Source of the DNA: Verrucomicrobiales bacterium
GTDB taxonomy: Bacteria; Verrucomicrobiota; Verrucomicrobiia; Verrucomicrobiales; DEV007
Direction of reading: 5' to 3'
Length of the DNA stretch: 64,000 nucleotides
Assembly: GCA_002698785.1 (NCBI GenBank)
Contig: PAAG01000016.1
Span: 62,001-126,000 of the forward strand
The notes under the pieces: model-generated
Told to the model about the DNA's origin: nothing
Databases searched by the model: none
Seen by the model: the letters and a program-made list of their open reading frames with translations, nothing else
Shown here: positions 58,552-64,000 of the stretch, piece by piece
How positions within the stretch are numbered: position 1 is the stretch's first letter
How the letters are laid out: each line of letters begins with the position of its first letter
Position numbers and translations under genes: made by a program

Positions 58552-59433
58552 ATGCGAGAAACCCTCCTGAAAATCCTCGAAACCGGCGAAAACACCCCTG
58601 CCGTCGATTGGCTCAAAAAAGTCATCGCCGAGCAGACCGCCGACTTCCAGACCCGCCCCTTCTACTACGCCTTCAGCGGAGTCTCCCGGCACTTCGACAA
58701 ACGCGGCACCACCAGCGCAACCGACGACCAGCTCGCCGCCCTCGACCAGGCCGCGCCCGGTTTCACCGTCGACCGATGGGACCAGTTTCGCCTCGCCCGC
58801 GTCATCCTCCTCACCGTCCTCGCCGAACAGCCAAAAGACACCTTTCTCGAAAACCTCCACGCCCTCCTCAGTACCGCAGACATACGCGAGACCCAGGCCA
58901 TCTACTCCGCCTACCCCATCCTTCCCCATCCCGAAGACCTCATCGAATCCGCCGTCGACGGACTCCGCACCAACATCGTCGAAATCTACGACTCCATCGC
59001 CCTCGACAACCCCTTCCCTGCCGCGCACTTTACCGAAGAACAGTGGAACCAGATGGTCCTCAAAGCCCTCTTCATCCACCGTCCCCTCTACCGCATCAAA
59101 GGAATCGACGACCGCCCCAACCCCGCCCTCACCGAAGCCGTCGTTGACCTCGCTCACGAACGCTGGGCGGCCGGACGCGCCATCAACCCCGAAGCCTGGC
59201 GCTGCACCGTCGGCAACCTCAACGAAGCCATCGAGAGCGACCTCATCAAACTCATCCAGAGCGAAGACGTCCGATCCATCGACCTCGAAGCCGTCGCCCT
59301 AGTCGCGAAAAACGACCCCAACTCCACCCTCGGCCAGAACGAAGACACCATAGCCCTACAATTCACCGCCATCGAACAAGGCAACCTCACCTGGCAAACC
59401 CTCGGCCATCATATTGAAGTAAATAGCCAGTAA
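58552..59433 (+). CDS. eboA: EboA-like protein
   Basis: Member of the EboA family, named after the ebo operon found in bacteria and eustigmatophyte plastids. The biochemical role is unknown. The start is ATG 58552 ('MRETLLKILETG'); a TTG at 58510 is in frame. The 293-residue chain is mostly helical, with 'SRHFDKRG', 'LARVILLTVLAEQ' and 'NMVLKALF'-like (here 'NQMVLKALFIHRPLYRI') segments typical of EboA. The gene is followed by an EboB-type TatD hydrolase, which is what makes the assignment credible. EboC to EboF are not in the window. C-ending codons dominate. Confidence 0.72.
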   Translation: MRETLLKILETGENTPAVDWLKKVIAEQTADFQTRPFYYAFSGVSRHFDKRGTTSATDDQLAALDQAAPGFTVDRWDQFRLARVILLTVLAEQPKDTFLENLHALLSTADIRETQAIYSAYPILPHPEDLIESAVDGLRTNIVEIYDSIALDNPFPAAHFTEEQWNQMVLKALFIHRPLYRIKGIDDRPNPALTEAVVDLAHERWAAGRAINPEAWRCTVGNLNEAIESDLIKLIQSEDVRSIDLEAVALVAKNDPNSTLGQNEDTIALQFTAIEQGNLTWQTLGHHIEVNSQ

Positions 59434-59580
59434 TCAGTAATCAGAACAAAGCGACACCCGGAAAACTACAATCACCCGCACCAACAAAACTGATCACCGA
59501 TCACTCTCCCCAGGCAGCAGAAAAGACTCCCGATCCCCCAACCCATTCTAACTCCCAGCTCCCAACTTCTAACTCCTACC

Positions 59581-60486
59581 ATGCGCTTCTTCGACTCCCA
59601 CGTACACATGGTCTCCCGGACCACCGACGACTACCAGCGAATGGCCGCCGCCGGAGTCACCGCCATCATCGAACCCTCCTTCTGGCAGGGACAGCCCCGC
59701 ACCGAAGTCGGGACCTTCAAAGACTACTTCAACACCCTCATTGGATTCGAACGCTTCCGCGCCTCCCAGTTCGGCATCAAGCACTACTGCACCATCGGCC
59801 TCAACCCCAAGGAGGCCAACAACGAGAAACTCGCCGAACAAGTCCTCGAGCTCATGCCCCTCTACATCTGTAAAGAAGGCGTCGTAGGCATCGGCGAGAT
59901 CGGATACGACGACCAGTCCAAACTCGAAGAACGCTACCTCATCAAACAGGCCGAACTCGCCCTCGAAGCCGACCTTCCCATCCAGATCCACACCCCCCAC
60001 CGCGACAAAAAGAAAGGCACAATACGCACCATGGACGTCCTCGAAGACGTCGGCGTCAGCCCTGACAAAGTCATCATCGACCACAACAACGAAGAGACCG
60101 TCAAAGAAGTCCTCGACCGCGGATACTGGGCCGCCTTCACCATTTACCCCCACACCAAGCTCGGCAACCAGCGCATGGTTGAGGTCATGTTAGAGTATGG
60201 CGCCGAAAAGATCGTCGTCGACTCCGCCGCCGACTGGGGCATCAGCGACCCCTTGGCCGTGCCCAAGACCGCCGCCCTCATGAAAGAGCGCGGCATCACC
60301 ATCGAGCAGATCGAGCAAGTCACCTACCACAATCCCCTGAGCGCCTACGGCCAGAGCGGCCAAGTGTCTGAGCAAGACTGGGAAGAAAGCGAAGGCGTCG
60401 ATCCCGCCGCGTTGTTTGAAGGGAATACTCTGTTGCGAGGTGGGATGGATGTCGAAACTGCTATGGGGCAGTATTTGATTGAGTAG
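59581..60486 (+). CDS. eboB: TatD-family metal-dependent hydrolase, EboB-like
   Basis: TIM-barrel metallohydrolase. Metal ligands by position: 'FDSHVHM' (His7, His9), Glu in 'VGIGEIGYDD', His in 'IQIHTPHR', His in 'VIIDHNNEETV' and Asp in 'VVDSAADWG'. The segments 'GVTAIIEPSFWQG', 'FGIKHYCTIGLNPKEANN' and the C-terminal 'VDPAALFEGNTLLRGG' match EboB better than DNase TatD. At 301 residues it is of family length. It follows eboA with a 147-base low-complexity gap. The last about 80 bases are less GC-rich than the rest of the gene. Confidence 0.82.
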   Translation: MRFFDSHVHMVSRTTDDYQRMAAAGVTAIIEPSFWQGQPRTEVGTFKDYFNTLIGFERFRASQFGIKHYCTIGLNPKEANNEKLAEQVLELMPLYICKEGVVGIGEIGYDDQSKLEERYLIKQAELALEADLPIQIHTPHRDKKKGTIRTMDVLEDVGVSPDKVIIDHNNEETVKEVLDRGYWAAFTIYPHTKLGNQRMVEVMLEYGAEKIVVDSAADWGISDPLAVPKTAALMKERGITIEQIEQVTYHNPLSAYGQSGQVSEQDWEESEGVDPAALFEGNTLLRGGMDVETAMGQYLIE

Positions 60487-60556
60487 GAAAAGACACCCAC
60501 GGAGTGCAACGAAAACACTGAAATTACTCATTCTTCGCCTCTAGACTGAGGCATTC

Positions 60557-61372
60557 TTAAAGTCGGTAGCACTTTATCTTGGTCTCTCCCACTACTATTT
60601 GGGGGCGCATTGAATTTACCGGTTCTACGTCCCTAATAAGACTAGTTAGTCGTCTAAGCAAAGGCTTGTCTTCTTCTTTTGTCGTAGCACCGCATTCAGG
60701 ATCGCAAATAACCATCTCTGTTTCCACCCCTGAGTCAGGCCACCGACATCGAAAACCTAAATCTACTACAGTGTGGTGATCGGCAAACGAGAAAATATGC
60801 GAGAGTATTGTTTCTACCCTACACCACGCACGATCATGATACTCCGGCGTCTCAATCTGAAGAAACCTTTCACAGCAAGCCACCCAAATAGGGAGCAATG
60901 GGACCGCGTTTGCTGTCTGAGACTGATCAACGCACGAATAATCAATCCAGTAATATATCTCTGGCAAAAAACCATGCTTATGCTTAACCCATTTACGCCG
61001 CCACTTAGTGTATTCATTAATAACCTTGGCCTTACAATTGGATTCCGAATCTGGATGGGCTAGTTTAATATCGATCGAAGGCCGAAGCCACCTATGACTA
61101 ACCATCACAACTTCAACCCGAGAGGCGCCATACAATTCGATTCCGGATATTGCCTCAACAGTAGTTCCTTCACTACTCTCCGGGATACGACCAAGCTCTT
61201 CTACTTTTGAAGAATGCAGCAAATGCATCTTCAATCCGCCAATATCGTTCGCTCTTCTTATCAACGTTCTCCTATCGAACCCAGAAGCATCATTGCGAAA
61301 ATGACTACCGCTAAGAATTTTCTCAGCACGAGACCAAAGTAAATCTTCAATGTCTGCATTGGTTTTCGCCAT
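60557..61372 (-). CDS. HET-like (TIR-superfamily-related) putative conflict protein
   Basis: I do not recognise a named bacterial family. Three motifs stand out: 'VSHRW' (91-95), 'WIDYSCVDQ' (142-150) and 'RAWCRVE' (181-187). Their order and spacing resemble the fungal HET domain (S-Y-x-W-G, W-I-D-x-x-C-I-x-Q, R-x-W-T-x-x-E), which is a distant relative of TIR domains. The N-terminal about 85 residues have no visible domain. Composition is AT-richer than in the flanking genes, and it lies on the same strand as an HTH-TIR gene. A role in immunity or regulated cell death is inference. Confidence 0.65.
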   Translation of the reverse strand: MAKTNADIEDLLWSRAEKILSGSHFRNDASGFDRRTLIRRANDIGGLKMHLLHSSKVEELGRIPESSEGTTVEAISGIELYGASRVEVVMVSHRWLRPSIDIKLAHPDSESNCKAKVINEYTKWRRKWVKHKHGFLPEIYYWIDYSCVDQSQTANAVPLLPIWVACCERFLQIETPEYHDRAWCRVETILSHIFSFADHHTVVDLGFRCRWPDSGVETEMVICDPECGATTKEEDKPLLRRLTSLIRDVEPVNSMRPQIVVGETKIKCYRL

Positions 61373-61406
61373 GATTTAACCAATATTGAAATTCCTTCTT
61401 AGCTCT

Positions 61407-61595
61407 TCAAGCAGGGATCTCACTAATAAGCACGTGCCCTTTTTGGGTAATGAATTGCCTGTCTAAAAACCGAAGCGAAATGAACGGGAGTGTATCCGGT
61501 TTTACGTGCTCCTTAAAATCGGTGCCCGGAAGCTTCAGATTTTCGATAGTTTGACCTCCTCTCCAACCATGAGAAATTCTCTCAGAAAGATCCAA
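61407..61595 (-). CDS. Small hypothetical protein (62 residues, TTG start)
   Basis: A 62-codon frame beginning with TTG. It is open a further nine to ten sense codons upstream to a TAA, overlapping the end of the preceding gene in another frame. Residue composition ('LKLPGTDFKEHVKPDTLPF', 'RQFITQKGHVLISE') looks protein-like, but no family is recognised. It may be a true small gene or a decayed fragment. Confidence 0.35.
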   Translation of the reverse strand: MDLSERISHGWRGGQTIENLKLPGTDFKEHVKPDTLPFISLRFLDRQFITQKGHVLISEIPA

Positions 61596-61611
61596 ATGAT
61601 ACTTATATATC

Positions 61612-62016
61612 CTACTGCCGAATGTCAGGCTTTACGATGAACTCGCTCTGGTGCATGCGCTTTCCAGAATGATCGATCAAATCGAGATCGATAAATAGCT
61701 CCGAGTCGTTCGGACTAACATCAATCGGTTCAGCGAACCATTCTGGACCATCGTGCCCGTCGAGATCAAAAGCAAATAAACATTGCCCTACCATGATCGC
61801 ATCCCGCACCTTTTGGAGTATTAATTTCAACTCAGTATCCGAATTAACTATAATCCCAATGTCTTGTTTTCCGGAGGTGTCATCATTGAGAAAATACACA
61901 ATTGCATCAAATGAACGGTAATCCCAAATCAACTTACACTGCGTTGAGTTTCCGCCCTGACAATACACTACCCCAAAAAAGCACAATAAAACCTCGAACA
62001 GCATCATCCATTTCAT
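61612..62016 (-). CDS. Small exported hypothetical protein
   Basis: I chose the ATG at 62016, which starts a signal peptide ('MKWMMLFEVLLCFFGVVY'); the frame also has an ATG at 62043. The mature chain of about 115 residues has no recognised domain; it contains 'DAIVYFLNDDTSGKQDIG', 'AFDLDGHDGPEWF' and a C-terminal 'SGKRMHQSEFIVKPD'. It sits between the HTH-TIR and HET-like genes, on the same strand, with AT-rich composition. Confidence 0.6.
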   Translation of the reverse strand: MKWMMLFEVLLCFFGVVYCQGGNSTQCKLIWDYRSFDAIVYFLNDDTSGKQDIGIIVNSDTELKLILQKVRDAIMVGQCLFAFDLDGHDGPEWFAEPIDVSPNDSELFIDLDLIDHSGKRMHQSEFIVKPDIRQ

Positions 62017-62073
62017 ATACCGATTCCTACGCGACATATTCATACAGCAATTCTTGGTCGATCTTGATTCAAT

Positions 62074-62862
62074 CTAATTTTGAGTTTTCTTCCGCTTTAA
62101 ACTCCGTTCCGGCTTCCCTTTGGCTTCATCAAAGAAATTCTCGATTATTCGGACGACCCCATCAAAGGCCCACTCTCGATCATTTTCAGACAAGTCACTA
62201 AGCGCTTCGGAACCAGGATTGGCGAGTTGACGATTTTTAAAGCGCGAATCTCGAAAATAACGGCAAGGCTTCAGAACAAGGGGCAAAACCACCGTATCTT
62301 CCTCCTCCGCTCGACGTAAGAGCATCGGTAGTTCTTTTTCGTTGATGTAATCAGAAGCTAAAAAATCCGCACTAACTAAAAGTAAAGCAACTCTAGCTTC
62401 CTCCAACGCAGTCTCGATACGTTCACTCCAGTTCTCACCAGCTTCTATCTCCTCATCACTGAAAGGAGCGATTACGTCTCGAATAGGCTTAAGATGAACA
62501 TCTAATCGAGCCTTGTACTCAGCATCCGCTCGGCAATAACAAATAAACACACCACATTTGTTAGTATTATTACGCTGAAGGCGGGGAATCTCGGATTCTT
62601 TAATGCCAAAAAACCGACAAAGCGTCTCAAGATTTTCATTATCTGGAACCCGAAACCCGCGCACGATGAAATCAGTCAAGCTCCGACCCCAGTTTAGTTT
62701 CCTACTCAACGATGCAGAGTCGAGTCCATCGGATTTCATGCGACTCCTCAAAAGATCGCTAAACCTTAAAACGTCAATGTCCTCCGAGTTTATATTCAAC
62801 ATCGATAAAGTGCTATGTAAAGATTTCGGAGTCAATACCAAACTACCGTCAAATTTCGCCAC
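62074..62862 (-). CDS. HTH-TIR domain protein
   Basis: A 262-residue cytoplasmic protein. Residues about 34-96 form an XRE/Cro-like helix-turn-helix ('FSDLLRSRMKSDGLDSASLSRKL' in parts, 'RVPDNENLETLCRFFGI'). Residues about 103-245 form a TIR domain: 'GVFICYCRADAEY', 'IAPFSDEEIEAGENWSERI', 'VALLLVSADFLASDYI', and the probable catalytic Glu177 in 'NEKELP'. Bacterial TIR domains of this kind hydrolyse NAD+ or make cyclic ADP-ribose isomers in antiphage defence; whether this one does is inference. It is the first gene of the four-gene AT-richer island. Confidence 0.88.
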   Translation of the reverse strand: MAKFDGSLVLTPKSLHSTLSMLNINSEDIDVLRFSDLLRSRMKSDGLDSASLSRKLNWGRSLTDFIVRGFRVPDNENLETLCRFFGIKESEIPRLQRNNTNKCGVFICYCRADAEYKARLDVHLKPIRDVIAPFSDEEIEAGENWSERIETALEEARVALLLVSADFLASDYINEKELPMLLRRAEEEDTVVLPLVLKPCRYFRDSRFKNRQLANPGSEALSDLSENDREWAFDGVVRIIENFFDEAKGKPERSLKRKKTQN

Positions 62863-62940
62863 TACGACTACTGAATCATGTTAGAAGAAGGCAGAAGTGG
62901 CCAATCGACATATTGAGCAATCTGCCGCACTCTGTTATCC

Positions 62941-63492
62941 ATGCCCACCACCTCCATCATAGTCGACATCGAAGCCACCTGCTGCAACGACGCCTCCTTC
63001 CCTCGGCACCAGATGGAAATCATCGAGATCGGTGCTGTCGCCGTCGATTCCTACACCGGCGAGTTTGATTCCGAATACCAAACCTTCATCCGCCCCGTCC
63101 GGAATCCCATCCTCACCGACTTCTGCAAAGAACTCACCAACATCACGCAGGACCAGGTTGACTCTGCCGACTGTTACCCCACGGCCATGAAGCCCTTCCG
63201 CGAATGGCTCGCCTCACTCGGAGACTACGATTTCTGCTCATGGGGTGACTACGACCGGAAACAGTTCGTCCAGGACAGCGAATTCCACCGGTGCGGCTAC
63301 CCTTTCGCCGGTCCTCACCGAAACCTCAAAGTCGAATTCGCCGAAGCCATCGGCGCAAAGAAAAAGATGGGAGTCGGCGGAGCACTAAAGCATCTCGGTC
63401 TCGAATTCGAAGGCACGCCACACCGCGGCATCGACGACGCCCACAACATCGCCCGCATCTATCGGGAAATGCTCGCGATTCGTGGACTATAG
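62941..63492 (+). CDS. DEDDh 3'-5' exonuclease (ERI1-like)
   Basis: RNase T/DnaQ-like exonuclease. Acidic residues are at Asp9 and Glu11 ('VDIEATC'), Asp103/Asp105 ('WGDYDRKQF'), His161 and Asp165/166 ('HRGIDDAHNIAR'), so it is the DEDDh class. 'VDIEATCCN' and 'WGDYD' resemble the ERI1/exonuclease-domain group more than DNA polymerase epsilon. Substrates in other bacteria are structured RNA ends; unknown here. At 183 residues it is a single-domain enzyme. It is divergent from the HTH-TIR gene but has normal composition, so it is probably the island's flank. Confidence 0.92.
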   Translation: MPTTSIIVDIEATCCNDASFPRHQMEIIEIGAVAVDSYTGEFDSEYQTFIRPVRNPILTDFCKELTNITQDQVDSADCYPTAMKPFREWLASLGDYDFCSWGDYDRKQFVQDSEFHRCGYPFAGPHRNLKVEFAEAIGAKKKMGVGGALKHLGLEFEGTPHRGIDDAHNIARIYREMLAIRGL

Positions 63493-63559
63493 CTGATCAA
63501 CCTGTCCACCACGCCACGATCTACACACCCCCTTTTTCCAAAATCCCCACCAAAACCAA

Positions 63560-63619
63560 CCTGCGAAACCTGCGAAACCTGCGAAACCTGCGAGACCTGC
63601 GAAACCTGCGAAACCTGCG
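63560..63619 (+). repeat. Tandem nonanucleotide array (CCTGCGAAA), about 6.7 copies
   Basis: Six complete 9-base units and one partial unit, with one internal G for A change in the fourth unit (CCTGCGAGA). It is directly tandem without spacers, so it is not a CRISPR array. Confidence 0.95.
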
Positions 63620-63639
63620 TTATTACCACAAAATGGGCT

Positions 63640-63657
63640 TTTCGCAGGTTTCGCAGG
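63640..63657 (-). repeat. Inverted double copy of the nonanucleotide
   Basis: TTCGCAGGTTTCGCAGG is the reverse complement of two units of the array 20 bases upstream. The pair can fold into a hairpin of about 17 bp. Confidence 0.85.
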
Positions 63658-63852
63658 CGGGGCTCAGCCGGAAAACCGCATTCCATCATCCTGAAGGACA
63701 ATCTGCTCTACTCCTTCCACAGCACCAACAAAGAACGCCTTCCCCTACCACAACCACTAACATCTTAGCAGAATAGTTCTCCATCTGGCGCGGTTCGACC
63801 ATCATCTTCCCCCCCAATAGCCCGCCAAGCCACGAGAACCGTAACGTTGGCC

Positions 63853-64000
63853 ATGAAAACCCTAATCCTTTCACTTTCCCTACTTATGACGGTCGGAGCA
63901 ATCGCCCAGGAGAAGTCCCCCATCCTCTTGGTCTTGACGAACAATGGCAAGATGGGTGAGACAGATACCAAGACAGGATTCTACCTTTCCGAAGCTGCGC
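63853..64000 (+). CDS. DJ-1/PfpI family protein (3' truncated by window)
   Basis: The ATG at 63853 opens a frame to the window end: a signal peptide ('MKTLILSLSLLMTVGAIA') and 'SPILLVLTNNGKMGETDTKTGFYLSEAA' (in parts), which matches the N-terminal strand and 'TG-y-lsE' of DJ-1/PfpI-type class I glutamine amidotransferase-like proteins. It is exported, with function unknown. The call rests on about 30 residues. Confidence 0.6.
   Translation, partial: MKTLILSLSLLMTVGAIAQEKSPILLVLTNNGKMGETDTKTGFYLSEAA

Larger units (their letters stand above)
63493..63852. other. Intergenic region with tandem repeat and inverted copy
   Basis: 360 bases without a supported gene. They hold the nonanucleotide tandem array (63560-63619), its inverted copy (63640-63657), and about 190 bases in which I see nothing recognisable. 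Confidence 0.6.

Noticed and set aside
58501-59157. Gly/Val/Asp-rich frame opposite eboA, and an Arg/Pro-rich frame in the other + frame at 58608-59147
   Set aside because: Both are by-products of the C-ending codons of eboA; compositions are not protein-like.
59569-60153. A 194-residue Gly/Val/Phe-rich frame opposite eboB
   Set aside because: Same cause as for eboA; the metal-binding pattern of the + strand protein is clear.
63560-63657. CRISPR array
   Set aside because: Units are only 9 bases and there are no spacers.

Overview
The window looks like a chromosomal segment of a member of the Verrucomicrobiota, though I assign this by gene content only. The evidence is a DUF1800/DUF1501 gene pair, ThuA and DUF1080 secreted proteins, an SHD1-domain membrane protein, a histidine kinase with a beta-galactosidase-like jelly-roll sensor, a bacterial caspase with WD40 repeats, and a type II secretion cluster. 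Base composition is moderate, and there are no rRNA or tRNA genes, no CRISPR array and no insertion sequence that I can see. The first and last genes are cut by the window edges.

Layout. Positions 1-6000 hold a type II secretion / type IV-pilus-like machine: the secretin gspD (+, 5' cut) converges on gspE-gspF-gspG-pseudopilin (-). Positions 6100-12730 hold a DUF1800-DUF1501-pseudopilin-like operon (-) whose large exported proteins are candidate clients. Positions 13000-28450 are mostly housekeeping and small exported proteins: thioredoxin-like proteins, ThuA, an EF-hand protein, the glycine cleavage operon gcvT-gcvH-gcvP with a Nudix gene, a rhomboid-like pseudoprotease, an ASH/fibronectin surface protein, cinA, rsfS and DUF1080.

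Positions 28475-43872 form the most striking locus: a two-partner secretion system with one TpsB transporter, two very large TpsA exoproteins each preceded by a near-identical FecR-domain protein, and a divergent CHASE2-adenylate cyclase with an SHD1 membrane protein. Positions 43900-53100 hold a divergent histidine kinase/LuxR regulator pair, a WD40-PDZ-caspase protein, a PD40 beta-propeller protein with a strongly basic tail, and a metallo-beta-lactamase-fold hydrolase.

Positions 53150-57340 are the chaperone genes dnaK, groES and groEL with two clear terminators. Positions 57670-60486 hold an amino-acid-binding protein and then eboA-eboB, two genes of the ebo cluster without their usual partners. 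Positions 60557-62862 are an AT-richer island with an HTH-TIR protein and a HET-like protein, which reads as a defence or conflict island. A DEDDh exonuclease, a nonanucleotide tandem repeat with an inverted copy, and the start of a DJ-1/PfpI gene close the window.

Functions are from recognition of motifs by eye; no database search was run. Starts were moved inward from the longest open frame where a signal peptide, conserved N-terminus or ribosome binding site argued for it.
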